NCBI GenBank assembly: GCA_913056495.1
Contig: CAJXMO010000013.1
Coordinates: 1 to 64,000, forward strand
DNA: 64,000 nucleotides
From: an uncultured Alteromonadaceae bacterium
GTDB lineage: Bacteria > Pseudomonadota > Gammaproteobacteria > Enterobacterales > Alteromonadaceae
Direction of reading: 5' to 3'
Each line of letters opens with the position of its first letter. Positions within the stretch are counted from its first letter, which is position 1. The notes below the pieces were generated by a model, which had not been told where the DNA came from, searched no databases, and saw only the letters and a list, made by a program, of their open reading frames with translations. Both the position numbers and the translations under genes were made by a program. Positions 9,521-20,208 of the stretch are shown in pieces.

Positions 9521-10888
9521 TTACCGTAAACCTTCACGTCTCAAAGCCTGAGGTGTAAAGTCACCCGCGTCCAGTTCTACGCTAAAATCATACATTTTTT
9601 CATTATTATCCAAACCCAGCGCAAGATAACGACGTGAGTTCAGGTCATGATAAACATCTAATGTGCTCCATAATGTTGGCACATCATAATAATTAATCAC
9701 ATAGGTAAAGTTGACCCGGTAGAGGTTATCCCGATTATCGTAAGTATCAACAACCGCAATTTGCCAGCTGTCTTCATCAATATAAAACACCCGCTTTTTA
9801 TAAATATGACGCATTTCAGGCTTTAGCTGCGCTTCAACAACCCAGACTCTGTGTTTTTCATAACGGGTTAATTCCGGGTTGATATGACCGGGTTTTAAAA
9901 TATCATCATAGCTGATCCCTTGCTGATGCAGAGCATAATTGTTGTAAGGGATATATATTTCCTGTTTTCCTTTCAGCGTCCAATTATATCGACTCGGAGA
10001 GCCGTTAAACATATCAAATTCATCCGTTGTTCTTAAACCGTCAGACGCTGTACCAGGTGCATCAAATGCAATATTCGGGGCTTTACGGACACGTCTTTGT
10101 CCTGTGTTATAAGTCCAGGCTTGTCTTGGTTGCTGAATTTGATTTAAAGTTTCGTGTACCAGTAACGCCGTACCTTTTAATCTCGAAGGTGAAGTTACTT
10201 TTTGTTTGAACATTGAAATGATATTGCTTTTTGCCAACTCTTCAGGTGTCGCACTCTCTCGTGAATAATCAACCATGACCTCTTCTTCAAATCCAATCAG
10301 GGTATAATCACCGGATGCCGTGGGCGAAGCTTGCCCTGCCCAACGCGCAATATCTGTGCCTCGAAATCTTAAGATGTGATTCCAAATCGCTTCCAATCCG
10401 TTTTGCGGGATAGGGAATGGAATGCCGGTTGATGCCGATTTAACTCCTTCACCTGACTCGACTAACTCTGCTTTGGTCGCATTGTTGATACTGGATTTGT
10501 AAATATATTCAGGCTGAGAAGCCGAACGTCTGGTTTGGTAAACTGGCATTTTAAAGGTGTCCGGGTATGCCTTAAACATAGCGACCTGACCCGGTGTCAG
10601 AAATTTTTGATATTGAGCATAATTTTGTCCGTTAATGGTAAACAGAACTTTATCAGCGGCAAAAGGGTCTGGATGGTGATCGCCACTTTTATAGCCAGCT
10701 GGCGGCTGGGTAATGCCGCCAGTCCACTCAGGGATAGAAGCATCTTGATTAGCACTTTTTTCAGCACCTAACGGCGTTAAAGTTTTGCCTAGCTGCTCAG
10801 CCTGAGTAGCTGATACTTTGGCACTGACGGGCTGCAAAGCACAGCCCAATGCCAGCACACTCATTAAGAAAGACGTTTTAATTTTCAT
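9521..10888 (-). CDS. DUF1329 outer-membrane-associated protein
   Basis: A 455-residue exported protein with a signal peptide (residues 1-23, ending SAKVSA) followed by a full-length DUF1329 domain, a family with a LolA/LolB-like fold. DUF1329 genes commonly sit beside DUF1302 and RND/MMPL genes, as here. The role is probably carriage of a hydrophobic ligand between the transporter and the outer membrane, but that is inference from fold and context. An AAGG site precedes the ATG. The stop codon abuts the TTG start of the YCF48 gene, suggesting translational coupling. Confidence 0.85.
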   Translation of the reverse strand: MKIKTSFLMSVLALGCALQPVSAKVSATQAEQLGKTLTPLGAEKSANQDASIPEWTGGITQPPAGYKSGDHHPDPFAADKVLFTINGQNYAQYQKFLTPGQVAMFKAYPDTFKMPVYQTRRSASQPEYIYKSSINNATKAELVESGEGVKSASTGIPFPIPQNGLEAIWNHILRFRGTDIARWAGQASPTASGDYTLIGFEEEVMVDYSRESATPEELAKSNIISMFKQKVTSPSRLKGTALLVHETLNQIQQPRQAWTYNTGQRRVRKAPNIAFDAPGTASDGLRTTDEFDMFNGSPSRYNWTLKGKQEIYIPYNNYALHQQGISYDDILKPGHINPELTRYEKHRVWVVEAQLKPEMRHIYKKRVFYIDEDSWQIAVVDTYDNRDNLYRVNFTYVINYYDVPTLWSTLDVYHDLNSRRYLALGLDNNEKMYDFSVELDAGDFTPQALRREGLR

Positions 10889-10911
10889 AAATTCAACCTT
10901 GCTAATCTGGC

Positions 10912-13017
10912 TTATAACGAATATTTGATGCTTAAAGAGACATAATCTCTGTCAGAAAATGAATTGGCCTGGCCTACCCCGCCCCAAAAAGCATTGTAGC
11001 TCAATTCCACTCCAAGCTTGCTTTGATAATCAAAGTTTACACTCATCGCGGCTGACTGCCTGTCTTCAACAAATAAGAACATAGGGTCCGGCGTAATTCC
11101 TTTTACGTCATGAGAAAATACTAGTTTAGGCTGGACATTAATGCCATAAATGACATTGTTGTATGCTAGCCGGGCTAACAACCTGTAACCCCAGGCAGTT
11201 TCTGTTGGGAAAGGTGTTGTTTCAATACCATTTGATATCGCAGAGATTAACCCTTGATTAACCGGTAAACGGCCACCGCGAGCGGTGCCGGGTCCATTTA
11301 ACCTTAATTCATCGTACTCAGGCATATCCTGTATCTGAACCACACCGGCTTCTGCAAGCAAAGCCAGTGAATCTGCCCCTAATGTGGGCCCGAATAAATG
11401 TGTCATCGTAGCCTGAACCTGCACTGTATCTCTTAAAATATAGCCTTTAGCATTACCACCGGACGGTACATAACCTATTTGAGAAATACCACTCAACTCA
11501 GGGCGTAAACCAGCATTGGCAAGTTGCTCCGGCATACCTGCATATAGCAGCTCAACATCATCAATTTGCAAAGGTTCATCCTGTCGGTAACTGATTTCAC
11601 CAGCTAATGCTGTTTCATTCAGGCTGGTATTAAAACTAAAGCCATATAATTTAATATCCTCAGGGTATTCAAGGTAAGCTTGGGTAAAAGCTTTTAACTG
11701 CTGAAAATTATTAGCATCAATATGGTTTGCCAACAAATATTGAATATCCTGATAAAGACTTGGTAGCTCAAAATTACTGGCCCGCCCCGAAATAACCGGT
11801 CGTCGACTGTGGTAATTCATAAAATAAAAACCAAACTCGCTGTCATTTAAGTCAGGTGCATACACCCCAAGTTTTAAGCCATATTGACCATGATTATCGG
11901 GTCTGACATCGCCGTTTTCGGGTTTGGCTCTGATTGCAACCTTGGTCGCGTTTAAATAATAAGGGGCTGTAACCTGGTAAAACTGAGCTGCCAGTGCTTG
12001 CTGCTGCTCAGGACTGGCAGTCGAAAGTTGCCCAACGATCGCATTAATGTCATCAATATTGGCAGAGAGATAAGCTTTAGCATATCCGTTCATCTGTCCA
12101 ACTAAATAGTCTGTATTGATATCAGGATTTTGTGTAAAGCCGATTTGCACATTATTCTGATAGCCTCCGAAACCGGCAAAATCATTGGTTGAAAAATAGC
12201 TACCCGGTGCCGGTAAAATAGTTTCTTCCCAGTCATACTGATAAAAAGCATCCAAAGATATATTGTCCGTCAGGCCTATGCTGCCCCACAACATACCAAC
12301 CGGAATAAATGCTTCTTTTAACTCGGCACCCGGTGCTTTAAGTCTGGCGATATCGACCGGATTAATAGAGTTAATTCCGTGTGAAATCAGCGAACTCTCT
12401 CCCCAACTAACCACTTGCTGACCTAGCTTGACAGACACCGGCATATCACCGACATCAAAAAAACCATAGATAAAGGCATCTAAAAAACGAAAATCGCGAC
12501 AAATTCTCTCTTTCGCTTTTTTGTCTTTACACAAATCATATTGTTCACCGGTTAGAGGGTGTTTCCATTCTTTCTGCTGCTCGGCAGCCTGATCATAAAA
12601 ATACATAAATCGACTGAAAAATCCCCAGTCACCCGCATTTACATCTAACTCGTGCGTTCCGGATATCATTCGAGAAAATGCTTTCCCGGGATCATGATTT
12701 AAATTAGCTAAATCACCGTTAGCAGAATAAGAACCAGCCTGACTCCAAATATCTGAAGCCTGATAAACAGGATTGCGAATAGCCTTGTATGGCCCTTGGT
12801 CATTAGACCAGTTGACGGGTATTTGATTGTTTTTACCAATTAAACGCCAGTCTCTGTCTTCAACCCGATAGCTGGTGCCAAACGTAAATGTAGAGTCAAA
12901 ATTAATATCCAGACCAGCCCATTCAAATTGAGCTGAAAATGACGAAAAAGATAAAGAAGTCAGAAAGCTAGCAGCTATTAAAGATTTATAATAACCAAAA
13001 CGTTCAGGTTGATTCAT
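10912..13017 (-). CDS. DUF1302 outer-membrane beta-barrel-like protein
   Basis: A 701-residue exported protein with a signal peptide (residues about 1-28, ending SFSA) and a body of alternating strands ending in SLSIKYSL, a terminal aromatic/hydrophobic pattern usual for outer-membrane barrels. Sequence features such as VVSWGES and SINPVDIARL are typical of DUF1302. It is the first gene of the four-gene leftward cluster, with AGGAG before the ATG. The likely role is the outer-membrane component of a hydrophobic-compound transport system formed with DUF1329, YCF48 and RND proteins. The substrate is unknown. Confidence 0.85.
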   Translation of the reverse strand: MNQPERFGYYKSLIAASFLTSLSFSSFSAQFEWAGLDINFDSTFTFGTSYRVEDRDWRLIGKNNQIPVNWSNDQGPYKAIRNPVYQASDIWSQAGSYSANGDLANLNHDPGKAFSRMISGTHELDVNAGDWGFFSRFMYFYDQAAEQQKEWKHPLTGEQYDLCKDKKAKERICRDFRFLDAFIYGFFDVGDMPVSVKLGQQVVSWGESSLISHGINSINPVDIARLKAPGAELKEAFIPVGMLWGSIGLTDNISLDAFYQYDWEETILPAPGSYFSTNDFAGFGGYQNNVQIGFTQNPDINTDYLVGQMNGYAKAYLSANIDDINAIVGQLSTASPEQQQALAAQFYQVTAPYYLNATKVAIRAKPENGDVRPDNHGQYGLKLGVYAPDLNDSEFGFYFMNYHSRRPVISGRASNFELPSLYQDIQYLLANHIDANNFQQLKAFTQAYLEYPEDIKLYGFSFNTSLNETALAGEISYRQDEPLQIDDVELLYAGMPEQLANAGLRPELSGISQIGYVPSGGNAKGYILRDTVQVQATMTHLFGPTLGADSLALLAEAGVVQIQDMPEYDELRLNGPGTARGGRLPVNQGLISAISNGIETTPFPTETAWGYRLLARLAYNNVIYGINVQPKLVFSHDVKGITPDPMFLFVEDRQSAAMSVNFDYQSKLGVELSYNAFWGGVGQANSFSDRDYVSLSIKYSL

Positions 13018-13345
13018 AGCAACTCCTGCGCAGCCTGCTTATAATGACATGCTGCAATTGAATGATTTACCGAGAAATAATTACAATATTTTAACACAAC
13101 CAAGAGGTCTTACCAGATAATTTATAAAAACATAGTCATTTATAATATAAGATGAAATAACATCAGGAAAATACAGCGTTACTCTCATTAAAGTCAATAT
13201 TAGGTAATTAACAAGTTAAATTGATTAGAATTCATCCGAACGAAATAAAAATTTCATTTTTGTACTTGCATTCTAAAACTATTCATATAGTATGCACGCC
13301 TCGTTAACGCAGCAAACCACATGTTTAGTTGCATAACAGCATTGA
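13018..13345. other. intergenic promoter region between the DUF1302 cluster and tRNA-fMet
   Basis: An A/T-rich stretch with no coding potential that I can see. It must hold the leftward promoter of the four-gene cluster. A plausible rightward tRNA promoter is TTGCAT (13266-13271) with TAGTAT (13288-13293) at 16-base spacing, followed by a GC-rich GCACGCC discriminator. Confidence 0.5.
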
Positions 13346-13422
<77 letters not shown>

Positions 13423-13469
13423 CTTTTCTTATTTAACTTAAACCTAATTTGATTATCTCTCAGTCTTTT

Positions 13470-13540
13470 CGGGATTCGCCTCTGGCTCGCTTTTTATATC
13501 CTCAGAAGGTCCTTGGTTTAAAGCCGGCTCCCGCAACCAC
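13470..13540 (+). pseudogene. decayed copy of tRNA-fMet (copy 2)
   Basis: The 3' half closely matches the intact gene upstream (AGAAGGTC, TTGGTT, GCCGGCTCCCGCAACCAC), and the 5' half retains scattered blocks (CGGGAT, CTCTGG, CTCG). The anticodon region is lost, so no cloverleaf can form. The flank after CCA (CTTTT) also resembles that of the intact copy, as expected for a tandem duplication. Confidence 0.72.
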
Positions 13541-13574
13541 TTTTTTTTGTTAATCAAATTATTATTTCTCAAAT

Positions 13575-13665
13575 TGACATGAGACAGAGCACTCTGGTAG
13601 CTCGTCGGGCTCAGCTCATATAAAACAGTGAAGCTCGTTAGTTCAAATCCGGCTCCGGCAAACAG
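13575..13665 (+). pseudogene. decayed copy of tRNA-fMet (copy 3)
   Basis: It retains the identical block CTGGTAGCTCGTCGGGCTCA and later GTTCAAATCCGGCTCC, along with ATTGAC upstream as in the intact copy. The anticodon loop is broken by an insertion of about 16 bases, and both acceptor-stem strands are altered. It is very unlikely to give a functional tRNA. Confidence 0.78.
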
Positions 13666-13815
13666 TTTATTTTTAATCTAATTTATACTTTTATCTGTCG
13701 TCACTGATCGTATTTGCATTCGGGGTGGCTTTTAACCAGGCTTTAAAATACTTTGGTTAAACATTTAAGTCTTATGATATTGTTATTTGTTGTTACGATT
13801 AGTATTTTCTATTGT

Positions 13816-14751
13816 TCAGCCGGACACAACTTCTAACTCAGGTATAAAGGTTTCAGCAAGCTGTTTAAAATATTCATCTTTGGCGCTGGTCGCAATTAGA
13901 GTAGCAAGTTCCCTCCCGGCCTGAGTCAACTTATAATAAGTCAGTACTGTATTCTCTTGTTTTACATTCAAGAATAACTTGCTTTGCATGGTTTCAAGCG
14001 ATAACACATGCCCTTTTGGAAAGGGTGAACTTTCAATTTCACTCGAATAAATCAGCCCCAAGTCAATCAGGCTTAATAGATCCGGATAATTCAGTCCAAA
14101 TTTACTTAAATTAAGCCCTTTGACTTTATGTGGTTGGAACCATTCCATAATGCCTTTCTGACGATATAACCCGGTAAAAATTCGCCCGCCGGTACCTGAT
14201 TTATCTTTTAATAATAAACTACACGCAGTTTGAAAGGTGCAAGCTTCCTGGTATGTCATTTTTTTCAGCGTTTCTATTGCTCGCAAAGAAAACCGATCGG
14301 GTCTGGCAGTTTGCATTGCCAAAATTTTTCCCCAAAGCGCCTGCATAGGTTTTGAGTGTATCGTTTCCGCAGCTTCAAAAAATTGATAAAGCCAATCAGG
14401 ATCAACATCACTTTTTGCATTTGAATTATCTATATACTCAGTTGCATGTTCCAGAATATGTTCCAGGTTTTGTTGCTTTTGTGCTTGCTTAAGACGCTCC
14501 CGGCGACTAGCTCTTTGTTCCAGTGTTAAACCTGGCTTATCCGCAGATTGTTTTTTATTAATGCCAAACTTAGTTGCGATCAGTTGCAACTTTTGCAAAT
14601 TTCCACCACTGTTATCCAGTGTCACTTTTTGCTTGCTGACAGGCTGAACATCAGATGCTTGTTTTGTTGCGCTCGTTTGAGTTTTAGACTTGGCATAGTC
14701 ACCTGAGTTGGGCGTCGTTAGATTCATATTCTGCCCGGATTCCACTTTCAT
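13816..14751 (-). CDS. TIGR03899/DUF2806-like conserved protein
   Basis: A soluble 311-residue protein. The first 100 residues are low-complexity and polar. A basic segment (ASRRERLKQAQKQQN) leads into the conserved block DPDWLYQFFEAAE and MQALWGKILA, which I recognise as the TIGR03899/DUF2806 family found in Vibrio, Shewanella and relatives. A winged-helix-like C-terminus is possible (YYKLTQAGRELATLI). No enzymatic motif is evident and the function is unknown. I chose the ATG at 14751, with AGG 8 bases upstream; an in-frame GTG two codons earlier is too close to that site. It is divergent from the EAL response regulator. Confidence 0.75.
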   Translation of the reverse strand: MKVESGQNMNLTTPNSGDYAKSKTQTSATKQASDVQPVSKQKVTLDNSGGNLQKLQLIATKFGINKKQSADKPGLTLEQRASRRERLKQAQKQQNLEHILEHATEYIDNSNAKSDVDPDWLYQFFEAAETIHSKPMQALWGKILAMQTARPDRFSLRAIETLKKMTYQEACTFQTACSLLLKDKSGTGGRIFTGLYRQKGIMEWFQPHKVKGLNLSKFGLNYPDLLSLIDLGLIYSSEIESSPFPKGHVLSLETMQSKLFLNVKQENTVLTYYKLTQAGRELATLIATSAKDEYFKQLAETFIPELEVVSG

Positions 14752-14923
14752 ATTCACAACCTAATAAACGCTGAGTAAACTTTATTTATCTGTAATTCCT
14801 ACCTAAGCTATAAAGTAATATAACTCGCTAAGCTAAATTTACTACTAAATATTAAATTTCACGAACCAGAATTAAAGCCTGAACTGCTCTGGCAAGTAAT
14901 ATTAGTTAACATAAAGGTTATCT

Positions 14924-17131
14924 ATGAGCTCTGAAGACGTTGATGATATTTTACTGTTCGCAGAAGAGGATGATAGTGCGTTAAATGTGCTCGATGAGCA
15001 AGGCTGGCATATCCTAATTGTTGATGATGACAAAGAAATTCACACTGTCACCCAGCTTGCTCTGAGCGGTGTCACCATTTTAGATAAACCCTTATTTTTT
15101 GGGCATGCCTATTCAGGTAAAGATTCTGTTGATTACCTAAGAGAACATCCCGATGTTGCCATCATATTGATGGATGTGGTGATGGAAGAAGATGATGCAG
15201 GTTTAACTGCAGTTAAACAAATCCGGGATGTTCTGCACAGATATGATACTCGCATAATATTGCGCACCGGCCAACCTGGCTACGCTCCCGAAGAACAGGT
15301 GGTTCAGGAATACGATATCAACGACTACAAAACTAAAACAGAACTGACCCGTAATAAGCTGGTCACTACACTGGTTTCAGCGTTGAGAAGCTACCGTCAG
15401 CTATGCCAAATAAAACAAAATCATATTTGTTTAGAACAAATCACAAGTGCCAGCGCCTGCCTGCAAAAACAACGAGATCCGGCTGAATTTTCCAAATTAA
15501 TAGTAGAGAAGTTCTGTAAACTGATGCAAATACCCAATGCAGGTGTGTTTGCAATTAAAGGATTAACTCAGGATCAGAATCAGATTATTTTACTGGGAGG
15601 CTCCGAAGATTATCAGGCCTACCAAAGCCACACATTGGAAGCTCTTGAAAATGGCCGTTGTATTCGTCAAATCAGTACTTGTTTTAAAACCAAAACGCAT
15701 CAATTAACCGAGCAGGATGCGACATTATTCCTGGCCAGCCAGAAATATCATGCTGTGCTGTATGTGGATAACGGCATCAATCAAACCGAACTCGGTTCAT
15801 ATATTGAAATATTTTTATCTAACATTTCAATTGCACTGGACAATATTAAATTAATTGAAGAATTAAAAATTACTGCATTTACTGACAAATTAACCGGGTT
15901 ATTAAATCGAGCTGGTTTTATAAAAGCGTTAAATCGCTATGTTGATGATCCCGCTCAGGGAGATGTTATTGCTTTGCTGGATATAGCCCATTTTTCTGAA
16001 ATTAATCACGGCTTAAGTCAGGAGATAGGCAATCAGCTGTTGAAATCCTGTGCCGACAGGCTTAGCGAAAAATACGCATCCAGTTGTACAATTGCGCGAG
16101 TTAATGCGGATGTATTCGGATTAATCGGGCACCAGCAATGGCTGGGCCCCGAGCAAATTCAGGAGTTATTTAATTACCCCTTATTGGTAGCCGAGCAGCG
16201 CTTTCCAATTTATTTTAATTTAGGTTTATTAACGCGCGATGACTCAACAGTTAACGGCTTGCAGGCCCTGAAAAGAGCTGATATAGCATTAAACAAATCA
16301 AAACAAAGCAATAGTTTAAACTTCGCCTATTTTGATGAGTCTTTTGAACAAAAAATGGCTTGGCGTCTGGGTATGGTAAGGCAATTAAGAGCTGACTTTA
16401 ATGCAGGTCGTTTGCAGCTCTGGTTGCAGCCTCAAGTTTCAATAAGCGAGCAAAAAGTTATCAGCTGCGAAGCCCTGTTGCGCTGGCCAACAGAGCAAGG
16501 CAATATGATTTCACCGGATGTATTTATCCCAATTGCAGAGCACTCAGGTCTTATCAATGATATAGGTGACTGGGTTATTGAAGAGGCTTGTCGTCATATT
16601 AAGCAGCTCGAAAACCGCGGATTTCATAAAATACGAATTTCGGTCAATGTCTCTATTGCTCAGTTCAGAGACCCTAATTTTGTTGATAAAATCTGCCACA
16701 CTATAGAAATATTTAATGTCGCTCCCGAATCGATTGAACTTGAGATCACCGAAAGTATTTTAATGGAAAATCCAAAAGTGGTCATTCAGGCGCTGAACGA
16801 CTTAAATGCACACGGCATCAATATTTCACTAGATGATTTTGGTACCGGCTTTTCATCACTCAGTTACTTAAATCAGCTTCCAATTTCCAAAATGAAAGTC
16901 GACAGAACCTTTGTTCAGGAGATGGATACGCCCAATGGCGCCAACATAGTTGAAACCATCATTTCGCTCGGCCGTAAATTAGAGCTGACAACAATTGCCG
17001 AGGGTGTAGAAACTCAATCTCAAGCGGAGCGTTTGGCTGAACTTGAATGTGATATTATACAAGGTTTTTTATATGCTAAACCTATGCCGTTTGATGATTT
17101 TTGCCGGTATTTGGCGGAAAAGTCGCATTAA
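14924..17131 (+). CDS. response regulator with DUF3369, degenerate GGDEF and EAL c-di-GMP phosphodiesterase domain
   Basis: A 735-residue cytoplasmic signalling protein. Its domains are a receiver (about 28-150, acidic residues DDD 34-36, phospho-acceptor Asp84 in LMDVV), a DUF3369 sensor segment (about 165-300), a GGDEF-like domain (about 310-465) and an EAL domain (about 480-730). The GGDEF signature is replaced by NADVFG, so cyclase activity is not expected. The EAL domain keeps CEALLRW, the Glu-bearing EITESI and DDFGTGFSS, so c-di-GMP hydrolysis is likely. No kinase is adjacent. AAGG precedes the ATG. Confidence 0.92.
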   Translation: MSSEDVDDILLFAEEDDSALNVLDEQGWHILIVDDDKEIHTVTQLALSGVTILDKPLFFGHAYSGKDSVDYLREHPDVAIILMDVVMEEDDAGLTAVKQIRDVLHRYDTRIILRTGQPGYAPEEQVVQEYDINDYKTKTELTRNKLVTTLVSALRSYRQLCQIKQNHICLEQITSASACLQKQRDPAEFSKLIVEKFCKLMQIPNAGVFAIKGLTQDQNQIILLGGSEDYQAYQSHTLEALENGRCIRQISTCFKTKTHQLTEQDATLFLASQKYHAVLYVDNGINQTELGSYIEIFLSNISIALDNIKLIEELKITAFTDKLTGLLNRAGFIKALNRYVDDPAQGDVIALLDIAHFSEINHGLSQEIGNQLLKSCADRLSEKYASSCTIARVNADVFGLIGHQQWLGPEQIQELFNYPLLVAEQRFPIYFNLGLLTRDDSTVNGLQALKRADIALNKSKQSNSLNFAYFDESFEQKMAWRLGMVRQLRADFNAGRLQLWLQPQVSISEQKVISCEALLRWPTEQGNMISPDVFIPIAEHSGLINDIGDWVIEEACRHIKQLENRGFHKIRISVNVSIAQFRDPNFVDKICHTIEIFNVAPESIELEITESILMENPKVVIQALNDLNAHGINISLDDFGTGFSSLSYLNQLPISKMKVDRTFVQEMDTPNGANIVETIISLGRKLELTTIAEGVETQSQAERLAELECDIIQGFLYAKPMPFDDFCRYLAEKSH

Positions 17132-17143
17132 ACCAATTAGCAA

Positions 17144-17172
17144 TTGACATTAACGCCTCTGCCTATCAAAAT
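17144..17172 (+). promoter_or_regulatory. probable leu operon promoter
   Basis: A perfect -35 TTGACA (17144-17149) is followed by 17 bases and the weak -10 CAAAAT (17167-17172). It lies just after the preceding stop codon and about 60 bases before the leader peptide. No other candidate in the gap is as good. Confidence 0.55.
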
Positions 17173-17230
17173 AGCGGGCTTTACGGTTTAAAATCGATTT
17201 GATTAGCCACTAGAATTTAGGTTTAAGTTG

Positions 17231-17290
17231 ATGATAGTAAATGATTCGCTGACAAATTTATTACTGCTCACGCCATACAAGCATGGGTGA
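17231..17290 (+). CDS. leuL: leu operon leader peptide
   Basis: A 19-codon reading frame, MIVNDSLTNLLLLTPYKHG, with four consecutive Leu codons (TTA TTA CTG CTC, 17258-17269) plus one earlier. TTTAGG lies about 9 bases upstream of the ATG. It sits between the promoter and a strong terminator ahead of leuA, which is exactly the place and codon content of a leucine attenuation leader. In known systems, low charged tRNA-Leu stalls the ribosome on these codons and allows readthrough into the structural genes. Confidence 0.9.
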   Translation: MIVNDSLTNLLLLTPYKHG

Positions 17291-17359
17291 CTTTGTTTCG
17301 AGCGAATATCATTAACACTGACTGAAACAAAAAACCCGTGCCATAGGCGCGGGTTTTTT
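17281..17359 (+). promoter_or_regulatory. leu attenuator: antiterminator pairing and terminator
   Basis: The terminator is CCCGTGCC (17335-17342), an ATA loop, GGCGCGGG (17346-17353) and six T. Its 5' arm CCCGTGC (17335-17341) can instead pair with GCATGGG (17281-17287), which overlaps the last leader codons just before the stop. A ribosome reaching the stop would mask GCATGGG and let the terminator form. A ribosome stalled at the Leu codons would leave it free and prevent termination. A further 8-base stem, TTTGTTTC (17292-17299) with GAAACAAA (17324-17331), could support either fold. Confidence 0.85.
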
Positions 17360-17406
17360 GTTAGATCTGCTGCCGATTCCGGGCCAAAGATAAACAGGAG
17401 CACAAC

Positions 17407-18963
17407 ATGTCTGATAGAGTCATAATTTTTGATACTACTTTACGCGATGGCGAACAAGCCTTGTCTGCGAGCTTATCTGTTCGTGAAAAATTGCAAATTG
17501 CACAGGCGCTTGAGCGTTTGGGTGTGGATGTAATGGAAGCCGGTTTTCCGGTATCCAGTCCAGGTGATTTTGAATCAGTTCAAACCATAGCAAAAAATAT
17601 TAAAAACTCTGTTGTTTGTGGTCTGGCCCGTGCGGTCGAAAAAGATATTGATGCTTGTGCACAATCGTTAAGTGTTGCCGAGCAATTTAGAATCCATACC
17701 TTTATCTCTACGTCCACTATTCACGTTGAGCAAAAACTTAAACGTAATTTTGACCAGGTACTTGAAATGGGGGTTAATGCGGTAAAATATGCTCGCAAGT
17801 TTACCGATGATGTTGAGTTTTCGTGTGAAGATGCCGGAAGAACACCCATTGATAACCTTTGTCGCATGGTAGAAGCTGCTATCAATGCCGGGGCTAAAAC
17901 TATCAATATTCCGGATACGGTCGGCTATACCATACCAAATGAGTTTGGCGGCATAATTAATACCCTGTTTAACCGGGTTCCAAATATAGATAAAGCCATT
18001 ATTTCAGTGCACTGCCACAATGATTTGGGCTTAGCCGTTGCAAATTCTATTTCCGCGGTACAAAACGGTGCTCGCCAGATTGAATGTACGATTAATGGCA
18101 TTGGCGAGCGGGCTGGTAACTGCTCACTCGAAGAAGTCGCCATGATTTTAAATACGCGTCAGGATTTAATCCCGGCGAACAGCCGCATTAACAGCAAAGA
18201 AATATTTCATACATCCCGTTTGGTCAGCCAATTATGTAACATGCCGGTTCAACCGAATAAAGCGATTGTTGGGGCTAACGCATTCAGTCACTCATCCGGA
18301 ATTCATCAGGATGGTGTCTTAAAAGCGAAAAACACCTATGAGATTATTACCCCGGAAAGCATAGGCAAAAGTACCAACGATCTGAATATGACCTCACGCA
18401 GTGGTCGACATGTCATCAAGCACAGAATGGAGCAACTGGGTTATACCGAGCAGGATTACAGCTTGGACGAACTCTATTCAAGCTTCTTAAAGCTGGCTGA
18501 TCGAAAAGGTCAGGTTTTTGATTATGATTTAGAAGCCTTATTGTATTTCAATCAGCAACAGTTAGATAAACAGCATTATCAACTGGCTTATTTAGCGGCT
18601 GTATCTGGAACCGATGAAACCGCAACATCTGGGGTTAAATTAAAAGTTGGTGATGATATAATCTCGGGCTCAGCACTGGGCAACGGACCGGTTGATGCCA
18701 CATACAGAGCTTTACTGAATTTAATTGACCTGGATCTGGAAATCGTTGACTACGCTATCGCGGCTAAAACCGGCGGCGAAGATGCTCAGGCCCAAACGGA
18801 TATTGTTGTTAAGTATAAAGGTAAAAAATATCGAGGCTTTGGTCTGTCTACCGATATCGTTGAAGCGTCAGCGCAAGCTCTGGTTCATGTGATGAACCTA
18901 ACCTACAGAGCAGACCAAATTGAATTACAAAAGCAGGCTAAACAAAACGAGCAGGCTAAATAA
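17407..18963 (+). CDS. leuA: 2-isopropylmalate synthase
   Basis: LeuA condenses acetyl-CoA with 2-ketoisovalerate, the first committed step of leucine synthesis. The 518 residues fit the bacterial LeuA1 type. The N-terminal TIM barrel has the metal-binding and catalytic motif DTTLRDGEQ (9-17) and the HCHNDLGLA metal site. The C-terminal LeuA dimer/regulatory domain (about 390-510) binds leucine for feedback inhibition in relatives. AGGAG lies 7 bases before the ATG. It is the first structural gene of leuABCD and is controlled by the upstream attenuator. Confidence 0.97.
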   Translation: MSDRVIIFDTTLRDGEQALSASLSVREKLQIAQALERLGVDVMEAGFPVSSPGDFESVQTIAKNIKNSVVCGLARAVEKDIDACAQSLSVAEQFRIHTFISTSTIHVEQKLKRNFDQVLEMGVNAVKYARKFTDDVEFSCEDAGRTPIDNLCRMVEAAINAGAKTINIPDTVGYTIPNEFGGIINTLFNRVPNIDKAIISVHCHNDLGLAVANSISAVQNGARQIECTINGIGERAGNCSLEEVAMILNTRQDLIPANSRINSKEIFHTSRLVSQLCNMPVQPNKAIVGANAFSHSSGIHQDGVLKAKNTYEIITPESIGKSTNDLNMTSRSGRHVIKHRMEQLGYTEQDYSLDELYSSFLKLADRKGQVFDYDLEALLYFNQQQLDKQHYQLAYLAAVSGTDETATSGVKLKVGDDIISGSALGNGPVDATYRALLNLIDLDLEIVDYAIAAKTGGEDAQAQTDIVVKYKGKKYRGFGLSTDIVEASAQALVHVMNLTYRADQIELQKQAKQNEQAK

Positions 18964-20085
<1,122 letters not shown>

Positions 20086-20112
20086 TTATCGCCAGTCAGA
20101 AATAATACCCAC

Positions 20113-20161
20113 TGAGCTATAAATTATAAGGTTTTATCCATTTAATCCCATTTATAGCTCA
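20113..20161 (+). repeat. 12-base perfect inverted repeat between leuB and leuC
   Basis: TGAGCTATAAAT (20113-20124) and ATTTATAGCTCA (20150-20161) are exact complements around a 25-base loop. There is no T tract after it, so it is not a standard terminator. It may be an mRNA processing or stability hairpin, or a protein-binding site, separating leuAB from leuCD. Confidence 0.7.
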
Positions 20162-20208
20162 ATTGGTATAAAATCACTAGCAAAGTAGACGCTAGCCGGA
20201 GTTTTAAA

